From Streptomyces sp. AC555_RSS877 (GTDB lineage Bacteria > Actinomycetota > Actinomycetes > Streptomycetales > Streptomycetaceae), in the NCBI RefSeq assembly GCF_019049245.1, contig NZ_JAGMUK010000120.1, positions 1 to 64,000 of the forward strand: a DNA stretch of 64,000 nucleotides. The letters are read 5' to 3'. Numbering within the stretch: position 1 is the first letter of the stretch; each line of letters begins with the position of its first letter. Below are positions 1 through 8,039 of the stretch, piece by piece. The notes beneath the pieces were generated by a model. It was not told the DNA's origin. It searched no databases and worked only from the letters and a program-made list of their open reading frames with translations. The translations under genes were made by a program, and so were the position numbers.

Positions 1-259
1 CCCGCGGCTGCGGCGACGTGGGGGCGCGGACCGGCGGACCGGCGGCATGGGGCTGCGGTGACGTGGGGGGTGGCGCGGCCCAGCGGCACGACTGCCCGCG
101 GCTGCGGCGACGTGGGGGCGCGGACCGGCGGACCGGCGGCATGGGGCTGCGGTGACGTGGGGGGTGGCGCGGCCCAGCGGCACGACTGCCCGTGGGTGCG
201 GTGATGTGGGGGGCGCGGTTCGGCGCTGGTGGGTGCCCTCGGCTGCGGTGATGGCATGG
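1..259. repeat. 94 bp tandem repeat, two exact copies plus a decayed third
   Basis: Bases 1-94 and 95-188 are identical; a third, diverged copy begins at 189 and fades by about 259. Each unit holds two half-units of about 47 bp built on GGCTGCGGYGACGTGGGGG, so that word recurs near 6, 52, 100, 146, 194 and 240. The junction word CAGCGGCACGACTGCCCG also occurs at 8461-8478 inside the kinase gene, which ties this array to a dispersed repeat family. No coding potential is apparent. The left end is cut by the window edge, so more copies may lie outside. Confidence 0.85.
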
Positions 260-263
260 GGTG

Positions 264-2597
264 TCAGCGTTGGGCTGTGACCCAGGTGGCGATCTGGCTG
301 CGGTTGTTGAAGCCGAGTTTGCTGAGGATGCGTTCCACATGGCCTTCGGCGGTGCGGCGGGCGATCACCAGGCGGTCGGCGATCTGCTGGTTGGCGAGTC
401 CTTCGGCGACGAGTTCGGCGACCTGGGCCTCGCGGCGGGTGAGGCGGATTTCGGGGCCGCCGGTCGACGGGGGTGCGGTGGGTGAGTGTTGGGGGAGGCC
501 GGGTTCCTGGAGGGCGTAGCCGACGATCTCGGCGAGGTCGAGGCCGGCGCCGCGGTCGTAGGCCTGCCGGAAGGAGGACCGGCCGACCGCTTCGAGGGCA
601 CGGCGTTCGCTGTCGAGGCGGGTGGTGATCAGGGTCTGGGCGCCCCAGCGGTCGCGGTCGACGGCGGTCCAGACGCGGTCGGCGCCGCCGAGGAGGACGG
701 CCGCGCGTTCGTGGGCGCCGCCCCGCGTGGCGATGAGGGCGGCCAGGTCGAGGGTGAGGGCGATGCCGATGACGTCGTGGACGGCGAGTTTGAGGCGAAG
801 GGCCTCCCGGGCGTGCCGTTCGGCGCGTGGCCAGTCCTGCTTGACGGTGTGGGCGAGGGCGAGCATCCGCAGGACGTAGGAGCGCACCCATTCCTCGCCG
901 TGTTCCTCGCAGAGGCGAAGGGCCCGGTGACAGATCTCGACCGCCCGGTCGGCCTGGCCCAGGAAGCCGAGGGCGCAGGCGAGTTCGACCTGGTCCAGGC
1001 CGACGAGGCTGAGGTGCTGGCCGTCGACGCGGCCGCGGGCGACGCCGGCCTCGAAGTGGGCCAGGGCGGCGGGGAGGTCGTCGCTGAAGAGCCGGATGAC
1101 GCCGATGACGTAGTCGGCGTGGGCGGCCTCGGCGGCGTCGTCCAGCCCGCGCGCGAGGGCGTGGGCCTCCTCGGCTCTGCGCAGGCCCTGGGTGAGGTCT
1201 TCGGGGCACCCGGCGAGCAGTCCGGCGACCCACAGGCCACGGGCCCGTTCCTGGGTGGGCTCGGGGTTGGCGTCGAGGGCGCGGTCGAGCCAGTAGCGGC
1301 CCTCGCGAGGGGCGCCGCAGGCGTGCCAGTAGAACCAGAGGGTGCCGGCGAGGCGCAGTCCGGCGAGTTCCTCCCCCGGCGCCGTGAGGCTGTGGTCGAG
1401 CGCCGCCCGCAGATTGTCCTGGTCGGCCCGGAGGCGGGCGACGATCTCCCGTTGGCCGGGGCCGAACCAGGCCCGTTCGCAGGCGGCGGCGATGGCCTGC
1501 ATGCGGTCCCGGTGACGGCGGCGGGTGGCGGGCTCCTCCTCACCGGCCGACTGCCGTAGGTTGTCCAGGCCGTAGTGGCGCAGGGTGTCCAGGAGGCGGT
1601 AGCGCACGCCGTCCGGGCCGGGCTCGCGGCACAGGACGGACTTGTCGACAAGGCCCGCGACCGCTTCGAGGATGTCGTACGACCTGATCCGCTCGCCGTC
1701 GGCGCAGACCACCTCGGCCGTCTCCAGGTCGAAGCCGCCGGCGCAGACGGACAGCCGGGCCCACACCAACTGCTCGCGCTCGGTGCACAGTTCGTGGCTC
1801 CAGTCGATCGCCGCGCGCAGGGTCCGGTGGCGGGGCAGGGCGGCGGGGCTGCCGGCGGACAGCAGGCGGTAGCGGTCGTCGAGGCGTTCCAGGAGCTGTT
1901 CGACGCTGAGGACGCGCATGCGGACGGCGGCGAGTTCGATGGCGAGCGGGAGGCCGTCGAGGCGGCGGCACAGTCGGGCCACGGCGGCCCGGTTGCCGGC
2001 GGTGAGCCGGAAGCCGGGGGCGACGGCGGCGGCGCGGTCGGCGAAGAGGGCGAGGGCCGGGTAGCCGACGGCGGCGGAGAGGTCGCCGTCGGGGTCGGGG
2101 ACGGGCAACGGCCGTACGTCCAGCAGATGTTCCTCGGTGAGGCCGAGGCGGTGCCGGCTGGTGGCGAGGACGCGGACGCCGGTGGTGCCGCGCAGGAGGG
2201 CGGCGGCGAGCTCGGCGCAGGCTTGCAGGAGGTGCTCGCAGTTGTCGACGACGAGGAGGAGGCGCCGGTCCCGTACGTGTTCGACGAGCGCGTTCAGTGG
2301 TGGCCGGGCGGAGTAGTCGTGCAGGCCGAGGGCGTCGGCGGCGGCGAGCGGGACGAGCGCGGGGTCGTCGAGGCCGGCCAGGTGCACGAAGCGCACACCG
2401 TCCGGGAAGGCGCGCTCGACGCGGGCCGCGATGCGGGTGGCGAGGCGGGTCTTGCCGACACCGCCGGGTCCGGTCAGCGTGACCAGGCGTGCTCGGGCCA
2501 ACAGCTCGCGGCCGTCGGTCTGTTCACGGCGCCGGTCGACGAAGCTGGTCGTCTCGACCGGCAGGTGACAGTCCCGTCGTGGCGCTGATCCGCCCAT
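264..2597 (-). CDS. STAND ATPase / LuxR-family transcriptional regulator (777 aa)
   Basis: A signal-integrating transcription activator of the NB-ARC/LuxR type. Residues 42-50 form a clean Walker A loop (TGPGGVGKT), followed by an NB-ARC-like ATPase region with the VVDNCEHL Walker B stretch and a winged-helix segment. The middle is alpha-helical, TPR-like, rich in Ala/Leu/Arg. The last 60 residues are a GerE-type helix-turn-helix (LTRREAQVAELVAEGL, then the recognition helix IARRTAEGHVERILSKL). The size and layout match the large ATP-binding LuxR regulators common in Streptomyces. The ATG at 2597 has a GAGGA about 11 bases upstream. It is divergent from the carboxypeptidase at 3047 across a 449 bp gap. 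Target genes and inducer cannot be read from sequence. Confidence 0.9.
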   Translation of the reverse strand: MGGSAPRRDCHLPVETTSFVDRRREQTDGRELLARARLVTLTGPGGVGKTRLATRIAARVERAFPDGVRFVHLAGLDDPALVPLAAADALGLHDYSARPPLNALVEHVRDRRLLLVVDNCEHLLQACAELAAALLRGTTGVRVLATSRHRLGLTEEHLLDVRPLPVPDPDGDLSAAVGYPALALFADRAAAVAPGFRLTAGNRAAVARLCRRLDGLPLAIELAAVRMRVLSVEQLLERLDDRYRLLSAGSPAALPRHRTLRAAIDWSHELCTEREQLVWARLSVCAGGFDLETAEVVCADGERIRSYDILEAVAGLVDKSVLCREPGPDGVRYRLLDTLRHYGLDNLRQSAGEEEPATRRRHRDRMQAIAAACERAWFGPGQREIVARLRADQDNLRAALDHSLTAPGEELAGLRLAGTLWFYWHACGAPREGRYWLDRALDANPEPTQERARGLWVAGLLAGCPEDLTQGLRRAEEAHALARGLDDAAEAAHADYVIGVIRLFSDDLPAALAHFEAGVARGRVDGQHLSLVGLDQVELACALGFLGQADRAVEICHRALRLCEEHGEEWVRSYVLRMLALAHTVKQDWPRAERHAREALRLKLAVHDVIGIALTLDLAALIATRGGAHERAAVLLGGADRVWTAVDRDRWGAQTLITTRLDSERRALEAVGRSSFRQAYDRGAGLDLAEIVGYALQEPGLPQHSPTAPPSTGGPEIRLTRREAQVAELVAEGLANQQIADRLVIARRTAEGHVERILSKLGFNNRSQIATWVTAQR

Positions 2598-2740
2598 GAT
2601 CAGCCAGTCCTCTGGGGGTTCGGTGACGCCTCACCTTGTCCCGAAGCCCGGCATATATGCACGCGGCGGTCACACCCCCGGGTGCACTTCACGGGGGACC
2701 GCCCCGCGAGGCTGCAACCCGCGTACACTGCACGGCCTTT

Positions 2741-2876
2741 CGCGTCTCCGCGTCTCCGCGCCTCCGCGCCTCCGCGCCTCCGCGCCTCCGCGCCTCCGCG
2801 CCTCCGCGCCTCCGCGCCTTCACGCCTTCACGCCTCCGCGCCTTCACGCCTTCACGCCTTCATGCCTTCACGCATC
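2741..2876. repeat. 17 tandem copies of an 8-bp microrepeat
   Basis: The gap between the LuxR regulator and the carboxypeptidase (2598-3046) holds 17 successive 8-mers of consensus CRCGCCTY: first CGCGTCTC twice, then CGCGCCTC seven times, then CGCGCCTT and CACGCCTT variants, one CATGCCTT and a closing CACGCATC. The unit length is not a multiple of three, so the array is open in several frames by chance and is not coding. It lies 170 bp before the carboxypeptidase start. The rest of the gap contains the divergent promoters; I could not assign convincing -35/-10 pairs. Confidence 0.9.
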
Positions 2877-3046
2877 AGCACCTTCGGGTCGAACAGTTCC
2901 CGCCATCGCGTCTTTATCCGGTCTTGACCTGCTCATGCCATGCGCGGACGATGAGCGGCACACCCGCACCAGTTCGTCGCTGAACCACCCCCGCTCCACT
3001 CCCCACTTCCGGAGATCCCGGAATCCTGGAGAAACTAGGAGACTTC

Positions 3047-4396
3047 ATGCGACTTCGCATACGAGGCTCGGGCGCCCGCCCCGGCAGACGGCGCGCCGCC
3101 GTCGCCGCCGTCGCCTCCCTGATGGCTCTCGCCCTCGCGGCCCCGCTCTCCGCGAACGCCGACAGCGCCCGGAAGGCGGCCCCGTCGGCCGACGACATCC
3201 GCCAGTACGAGGTGCACCTGCACTCCGACGCCAAGTCCCGTACGGACCTTCAGCGCTCCGGCGTGACCGTGGACGACGCCGACGACCACTCGGTCTTCAT
3301 CTCGGGCCGCGCGGACCAGGTCAAGAAGCTGAAGCGACTCGGCTACGACGTCACGCCGATGGGCGCGGTGCCGGACCGGTCGAACGGCGAGGACGACGTA
3401 CGGCTCCTCGACTTCCCCTCGGCCGACTCGCGCTACCACAACTACACCGAGATGAACGCGGAGATCACCACGCGCCTCTCGGCCTACCCGAACATCATGA
3501 GCAGGCGCGTGATCGGGAAGTCGTACCAGGGCCGGGACATCGTCGCCATCAAGATCAGCGACAACGTGGCGACGGACGAGTCCGAGCCCGAGGTGCTGTT
3601 CACCCACCACCAGCACGCGCGCGAGCACCTGACCGTGGAGATGGCGCTCTACCTGATCCGCGAGCTCGGGGCGGGCTACGGCTCCGACTCCCGGATCACC
3701 AACGTGGTGAACAACCGCGAGATCTGGATCGTGCCCGACCTCAACCCGGACGGCGGCGAGTACGACATCGCGAGCGGGTCGTACCGGTCGTGGCGCAAGA
3801 ACCGGCAGCCCAACAGCGGTTCCTCGTACGTCGGTACGGACATGAACCGGAACTGGAACTACCGTTGGGGCTGCTGCGGCGGGTCCTCGGGGTCGCCGTC
3901 CTCCGACACGTACCGGGGCACCGCCGCCGAGTCGGCGCCCGAGGTCAAGGTCGTCGCCGACTTCGTGCGCAGCCGGGTGGTCGGCGGGGTCCAGCAGATC
4001 AAGGCGGGCATCGACTTCCACACGTACAGCGAACTGGTGCTGTGGCCCTTCGGGTACACCACCGCGAACACGACCACCGGGATGACGGCCGACGACCGGA
4101 ACGCCTTCGCGGCCGTCGGGCAGAAGATGGCCGCGAGCAACGGCTACACGCCCGAGCAGTCCAGCGACCTGTACATCACCGACGGGTCGATCGACGACTG
4201 GCTGTGGGGCAACCAGAAGATCTTCGGGTACACGTTCGAGATGTATCCCGGGTCCAGTTCGGGAGGCGGGTTCTACCCGCCCGACGAGGTGATCGAGCGG
4301 GAGACCGCGCGGAACCGGGACGCGGTCCTGCAGTTGCTGGAGAACTCGGACTGCATGTACCGGTCCATCGGCAAGGAGACGCAGTACTGCGGCTAG
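3047..4396 (+). CDS. Secreted zinc carboxypeptidase, M14 family (449 aa)
   Basis: An exported metallo-carboxypeptidase that would trim C-terminal residues from peptides outside the cell. The first 38 residues are a signal peptide (twin Arg-rich n-region, hydrophobic VAAVASLMALALAAPL, cleavage near ANA-DS). A propeptide-like segment follows to about residue 125. The catalytic domain carries the zinc pair H190 and E193 in HQHAREHLTVE, the third zinc histidine in IDFHTYSELVLWPFGY, substrate-binding DLNPDGGEYD and DMNRNWNYRWG, and the catalytic glutamate in YTFEMYP. Length and motifs match Streptomyces carboxypeptidase T-like enzymes. A GGAGA/AGGAGA site precedes the ATG. Its TAG stop lies in the CTAG at the edge of the palindromic element at 4391-4620. 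Confidence 0.93.
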   Translation: MRLRIRGSGARPGRRRAAVAAVASLMALALAAPLSANADSARKAAPSADDIRQYEVHLHSDAKSRTDLQRSGVTVDDADDHSVFISGRADQVKKLKRLGYDVTPMGAVPDRSNGEDDVRLLDFPSADSRYHNYTEMNAEITTRLSAYPNIMSRRVIGKSYQGRDIVAIKISDNVATDESEPEVLFTHHQHAREHLTVEMALYLIRELGAGYGSDSRITNVVNNREIWIVPDLNPDGGEYDIASGSYRSWRKNRQPNSGSSYVGTDMNRNWNYRWGCCGGSSGSPSSDTYRGTAAESAPEVKVVADFVRSRVVGGVQQIKAGIDFHTYSELVLWPFGYTTANTTTGMTADDRNAFAAVGQKMAASNGYTPEQSSDLYITDGSIDDWLWGNQKIFGYTFEMYPGSSSGGGFYPPDEVIERETARNRDAVLQLLENSDCMYRSIGKETQYCG

Positions 4397-4620
4397 GGTC
4401 CGTCCGGCGGATCAAGTCGCAGGAAATGCGCGGCGCCTCATCGACGCAGGTGAGCGGGGCGTGGTGCGTCGAGCTGCAAGGCGGAGGAGGGCGTCGACGC
4501 GATGGGGGTCCCCCCGCTCGAGCGAGGTCGAGAGCGGGGGAGTCGGCAACCGACGACAACGCCGCAGATCGGCGTGCCACGCCCCGCGTCTGCGGCATGA
4601 TCCGCCGGACAGGCCCTAGG
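4391..4620. mobile_element. MITE-like palindromic element, about 230 bp
   Basis: Both ends match as inverted repeats: the left end reads CTAGGGTC then CGTCCGGCGGATCAAGTCGCA, and the reverse complement of the right end reads CTAGGGCC then TGTCCGGCGGATCATGCCGCA. In the centre (4501-4541) is a GC hairpin, CCCCCCGCTCGAGC with the imperfect partner TCGAGAGCGGGGGA. There is no transposase ORF. A CTAG sits at each boundary, which could be a duplicated target, and the left one supplies the carboxypeptidase stop codon. It may serve as that gene's terminator. Long terminal inverted repeats without coding content are the hallmark of a MITE; mobility is inferred. Confidence 0.6.
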
Positions 4621-4639
4621 TACGCGGTTCCCCGCGCAC

Positions 4640-5236
4640 CTACGCCATTTCAGACGCGTCTTCGTCGAAGTAGGCGTCCAGCACAGCGTCCAACTGTGAC
4701 TCCCACTCGGTGAACCGGCTCCTGGCCGTCGCCTCGATCTCGATCGGGTACCAGCGGCGGTCAGGGGTGTGGACCGTGATGGTGAACCGCTTGCCGAAGC
4801 GGGGGGACTCCGTCTCGACCGCGCCGATCTCGTCCCAGCGGAACTCGCAACTCTGGTCGTCGAGGGCCAGGCGGACGCCCCGGTGGTCCGCGACGATCTT
4901 CGCGCGGCGGTCGGAGGCCTCGAAGACGGGGCCGTCGGGGACCTCCCCGGCCTCTTCGGACTCCTCGGACGTCCCGGACTCCTCGGACGCCTCGGGCCCG
5001 TCCGGCTCGTCGACGTCCGCGGTCCCCTCGGGGGCGGCTTCCTCCGTCTCCACGGCCTCCTCGGCGTCCGCCGACCTGGCGTCCGCCGGATCGGCATCCG
5101 CCGGCTCGCCGGACGCGGGTGAGGTGAGCCCGGGGATGAATGCCGGGTCGAATCCGGCGCCTTCCAGGGGCTGGCTGCTCGAACCTATGCGCTGCTCCAC
5201 AGCGGGCAGTATGGTCGACGATCCTGTGTCGGACAC
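4640..5236 (-). CDS. Conserved hypothetical acidic protein with C-terminal PH-like domain (198 aa)
   Basis: Function not recognised. From residue about 40 to 100 it is a low-complexity acidic linker of Ala, Glu, Asp, Ser and Pro. The last 95 residues look folded (FEASDRRAKIVADHRGVRLAL, FRWDEIGAVETESPRFGKRFTITVHT, WYPIEIEAT), a beta-rich run ending in a helix, reminiscent of a pleckstrin-homology-like fold as in bacterial PH-domain proteins. There is no signal peptide or membrane segment. The GTG start at 5236 lies 29 bp after the GntP permease stop on the same strand, so it may be the last gene of that operon, but nothing in it suggests a sugar-acid role. The N-terminal start is not certain. 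Confidence 0.65.
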   Translation of the reverse strand: MSDTGSSTILPAVEQRIGSSSQPLEGAGFDPAFIPGLTSPASGEPADADPADARSADAEEAVETEEAAPEGTADVDEPDGPEASEESGTSEESEEAGEVPDGPVFEASDRRAKIVADHRGVRLALDDQSCEFRWDEIGAVETESPRFGKRFTITVHTPDRRWYPIEIEATARSRFTEWESQLDAVLDAYFDEDASEMA

Positions 5237-5265
5237 AGCCAGCCCCCGATTTCGTTATCAGACGC

Positions 5266-6744
5266 CTACACGAACACGCTCAGCACCGCCGCCACCAGGA
5301 ACCCCGCGACCGACAGAACCGTCTCCAGTACGGTCCACGTCCTGAGGGTGTCCCGCTCGCTGATGCCGAAGTACTTCGCCACCATCCAGAAGCCGCCGTC
5401 GTTGACGTGCGAGGCGAAGATCGAGCCGGCCGAGATGGCCATGATGACCAGGGCGACGAAGGCCTGGGAGTGGTCGCCCTCGGCGAGCAGGGGGGCCACG
5501 ATGCCGGCCGTGGTGACGATGGCGACCGTCGCCGAGCCCTGGGCGACGCGCAGGACCACGGAGATCAGGTAGGAGAGTGCGATCACCGGGAGGCCGACGT
5601 CGTTGAAGGTGTCGGAGAGCGCCTGGGCGACGCCGCTGGCCTTGAGGACGGCGCCGAAGATGCCGCCCGCGCCGACGACCAGCAGGATGTTGCCGACGGG
5701 CTTCAACGACGCCGTGGACACCGTCTCCAGGGACTTGCGGGACCAGCCGCGGCGGATGCCGAGCAGGTAGTACGCGAGGAGCAGGGCGATCGTCAGGGCC
5801 ACGAACGGGCTGCCGAAGAACTCGATCACCGAGCGGCCGGTGGAGGGGTCCAGGGCGACCGACGAGAAGGTGGCCGCGAGGATCAGCACCAGCGGCGTAC
5901 CGATGATGCCGAGGACCGTGCCCAGCGGTACCGGCGTCTCCTGCGGCTCCACCCCCGACGCGCGCTGCTCGTTGACGACGGCGAGCTTGGCTTCCGCCGC
6001 CGCCTCCACCATGTCCTGCGGTACGGCGACGAAGATGCGGCGGCCGATCCACGCCGAGTACGCCCAGGCGGCCGGCACGGCCGGGATGCCGCAGACGATG
6101 CCCATCAGGATGACCCAGCCGAGGTCGACGTGGAGGAGCCCGGCGGCCGCGACCGGGCCGGGGTGGGGCGGCAGGAAGGCGTGGGTCATCGACAGGCCCG
6201 CGAGCAGCGGCAGGCAGTAGAGCAGGATCGACTTGCCGGAGCGTTTCGCCGCCGCGTACACGATCGGCGCGAGGACGAAGATGCCGACGTCGAAGAAGAC
6301 CGGGATGCCGAAGATCAGGCCGGTCAGGCCCATGGCGAGCGGCGCGCGCCGCTCGCCGAAGAGGTTCAGGAGACGGGACGCCAACACCTCCGCACCGCCG
6401 CTGACTTCGAGGATCGCGCCGAGCATGGTACCGAGGCCGATGATGATCGCGACGTGGCCGAGGATGCCGCCCATGCCGGACTCGATGGTCGAGACGGCGT
6501 CCGACCGTTGGACCGTGCCGAAGAGTTCGGTGACGGACAGCCCCGCGAGCAGGCCGACGGCTATGGAGACGGCCAGGAGGGCGACGAAGGGCTGGATGCG
6601 GACCTTGATGATCAGGAACAGCAGGAGGCCGATGCCGAGGGCGGCGACGGTCAGCAGACCCGCCGTGCCGTCCATGAGGAGGAGCAGGCCTCCGGTGTGG
6701 GGTGGGGCTTCGGGGGTGGGGGCCGCGGCGAGCGGATGGGACAT
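5266..6744 (-). CDS. GntP-family gluconate-type H+ symporter
   Basis: An inner-membrane importer for a sugar acid. The protein (about 492 residues from the ATG at 6744, with AGAGGA just upstream) has 12-14 hydrophobic segments and the family's signature stretches GIGLLLFLIIKVRIQPFVAL, GTMLGAILEVSGGAEVLASR, FLPPHPGPVAAA, and NDGGFWMVAKYFG near the C-terminus. GntP members carry gluconate and related aldonic acids. In this cluster, next to a KDG-kinase-like gene, a PLP lyase and a deacylase, I infer an amino- or acetamido-aldonate such as N-acetyl-D-glucosaminate as cargo. It lies 123 bp after ridA with a strong hairpin in the gap, so it probably has its own promoter as well as read-through. 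Confidence 0.93.
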   Translation of the reverse strand: MSHPLAAAPTPEAPPHTGGLLLLMDGTAGLLTVAALGIGLLLFLIIKVRIQPFVALLAVSIAVGLLAGLSVTELFGTVQRSDAVSTIESGMGGILGHVAIIIGLGTMLGAILEVSGGAEVLASRLLNLFGERRAPLAMGLTGLIFGIPVFFDVGIFVLAPIVYAAAKRSGKSILLYCLPLLAGLSMTHAFLPPHPGPVAAAGLLHVDLGWVILMGIVCGIPAVPAAWAYSAWIGRRIFVAVPQDMVEAAAEAKLAVVNEQRASGVEPQETPVPLGTVLGIIGTPLVLILAATFSSVALDPSTGRSVIEFFGSPFVALTIALLLAYYLLGIRRGWSRKSLETVSTASLKPVGNILLVVGAGGIFGAVLKASGVAQALSDTFNDVGLPVIALSYLISVVLRVAQGSATVAIVTTAGIVAPLLAEGDHSQAFVALVIMAISAGSIFASHVNDGGFWMVAKYFGISERDTLRTWTVLETVLSVAGFLVAAVLSVFV

Positions 6745-6792
6745 GGGGGGTCCTCTGGGTAAGTACATACTGCTTTCGGGCAGGGGTGATCG

Positions 6793-6829
6793 CGGCACGG
6801 CGCCCGTCGAGTCGTCGGGCGCCGTGCCG
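6793..6829 (-). terminator. Intra-operon hairpin between ridA and gntP
   Basis: Perfect 14 bp arms CGGCACGGCGCCCG and CGGGCGCCGTGCCG with a 9-base loop, placed 39 bp after the RidA stop and 49 bp before the permease start. There is no U-tract, which is usual for high-GC terminators. It would end, or reduce, transcription of the upstream kinase-iclR-ridA genes before gntP. Confidence 0.7.
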
Positions 6830-6867
6830 TGTACGGCGTGCGGGAGTTGAGGGAGCGTCAGCCGGGC

Positions 6868-7278
6868 TCAGCCCAGGACGGCGAGTGCGTCGATCTCGAC
6901 GAGGAGCCCGGCGGGAAGGCCGACGTAGACCGTCGTGCGGGCCGCGGGCGGAGCGGTGAGGGCCTGCTCCTCGAAGTAGGTGTTGTAGATGGCGTTCATC
7001 TCGGCGAAGTGGTCCACGTCCGTCAGATAGACGCGGATCATCATCACGTCGTCCCAGCTCGCGCCGCCCTCCTCCAGGATCGCCTTGACGTTGGCGAGGG
7101 TCTGGAGGGTCTGCTCGCGCAGGGTCGGACCGGCGGGCGTGGGCGGCTTGCCCTCCTCGGCGGGCAGGAAGCCGACCTGGCCGGCGACCTGGAGGATGTT
7201 GCCCTTGCGCACGCCGTGGGAGAACTTCGCGGGCGGGGTGGTGTGGGTCTTCGGGGTGAGCGCGGTCTTCTCGGTCAT
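6868..7278 (-). CDS. RidA/YjgF/UK114-family enamine/imine deaminase (136 aa)
   Basis: Hydrolyses the reactive 2-aminoacrylate-type enamines and imines released by PLP-dependent ammonia-lyases, forming the 2-keto acid and ammonia and sparing other PLP enzymes. The sequence is full length, with the conserved FSHGVRKGNILQVAGQVGFLP, the middle ILEEGGASWDDVMMIRVYLTD, the substrate-carboxylate arginine in PPARTTVYV and the closing VEIDALAVL. Its ATG overlaps the IclR stop (ATGA at 7278-7275). Being in the same gene group as a PLP D-amino-acid lyase (9371) fits that job directly: it would finish the deamination that the lyase starts. Confidence 0.92.
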   Translation of the reverse strand: MTEKTALTPKTHTTPPAKFSHGVRKGNILQVAGQVGFLPAEEGKPPTPAGPTLREQTLQTLANVKAILEEGGASWDDVMMIRVYLTDVDHFAEMNAIYNTYFEEQALTAPPAARTTVYVGLPAGLLVEIDALAVLG

Positions 7279-8039
7279 GAGGTGACTTCCTTGACGGGGG
7301 CTCTGCCGGAGTACTCGCCGCTGATCGCGTCCGCGGTACGGCGGACCAGCGGCAGCAGGGTGAGGAGTTCGTCGGCGGTGACGACGACGTTCGGCGCGGA
7401 GACCGACATCGCGGCGACGACCCGGCCGTCGGCGCCGCGGATCGGCGCGGCGACGCAGTTGATGGACTCCTCGTGGCCACCGAGGTCGGTGGCCCAGCCC
7501 TGTTCGCGGACCTTGTCCAACTCCCGCAGGAAGGCGGGGGCGTTGGGGGTCGAACGGGCTGTGTACATGGGGTAGTCGAGCTTGTCGGCGAGGGCCCGGC
7601 GCTCGGGTTCGGGCCGGTCGGCGAGGAGGAGCTTCGCCACGGCGGCGACGGTGATGGCGACGGGCTTGCCGATCCGCGAGTACATCCGCACCGGGTACCG
7701 GCTCTCCACCTTGTCGATGTAGAGGACCTCGTCGTCCTCGTGGACGGCGAGGTGGACGGTGTGTCCGCACTGTTCGTTGAGGCGTACCAGGTGGGGGTGG
7801 GCGATCTCGCGGATGTCCAGGTTCTCCATGGCTTCCTGGGCGAGCGCGATGAGGCGGGCGCCGAGGCGGTAGCGCTGGTCGGACTGGCGGTAGACCATGC
7901 CGTGCTCGTGCAGGGTGCGGAGGAGGCGCAGGGCGGTGGACTTGTGCACTCCGAGGCGGTCGGCGACCTGCCCCAGGTCGGCGGGGCCCTCGGCGAGCAG
8001 CGGCAGGATGTTCAGCGCGCGGTCGACGGTCTGGCTCAT
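7275..8039 (-). CDS. IclR-family transcriptional regulator (254 aa)
   Basis: A dimeric repressor or activator that usually senses a small carboxylate. An N-terminal winged helix-turn-helix covers residues about 5-60 (LGQVADRLGVHKSTALRLLRTL is the recognition part), and the IclR effector domain covers about 75-245, with the typical HLVRLNEQCGHTVHLAV, RIGKPVAITVAAVAKLLLA and GHEESINCVAAPI segments. The Met at 8039 gives the usual IclR start, a few residues before RALNIL; longer frames upstream are shadow. Its start overlaps the kinase stop by ATGA and its stop overlaps the RidA start by ATGA. It probably controls both divergent operons through the control region at 9224-9370; the ligand may be KDG or the amino-aldonate, which is inferred. 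Confidence 0.93.
   Translation of the reverse strand: MSQTVDRALNILPLLAEGPADLGQVADRLGVHKSTALRLLRTLHEHGMVYRQSDQRYRLGARLIALAQEAMENLDIREIAHPHLVRLNEQCGHTVHLAVHEDDEVLYIDKVESRYPVRMYSRIGKPVAITVAAVAKLLLADRPEPERRALADKLDYPMYTARSTPNAPAFLRELDKVREQGWATDLGGHEESINCVAAPIRGADGRVVAAMSVSAPNVVVTADELLTLLPLVRRTADAISGEYSGRAPVKEVTS

Noticed and set aside
1..188. 94 bp repeats as a possible CRISPR array or replication origin iterons
   Set aside because: Identical units with no spacers, no DnaA-box pattern and no replication genes nearby.
486..1559. Long open frame opposite the LuxR regulator (357 aa)
   Set aside because: It is the antisense frame of a clear coding gene in very GC-rich DNA, with Gly/Asp/Val-heavy composition and no recognisable motif.
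2596..4713. 705 aa open frame across the microrepeat and the carboxypeptidase
   Set aside because: It runs through the repeat and then out of frame through the carboxypeptidase; Arg/Pro/Gly-rich with no domain.
5140..6762. 540 aa open frame opposite gntP
   Set aside because: Antisense shadow of the permease gene, polar Asp/Arg/Glu composition, no membrane segments or domains.
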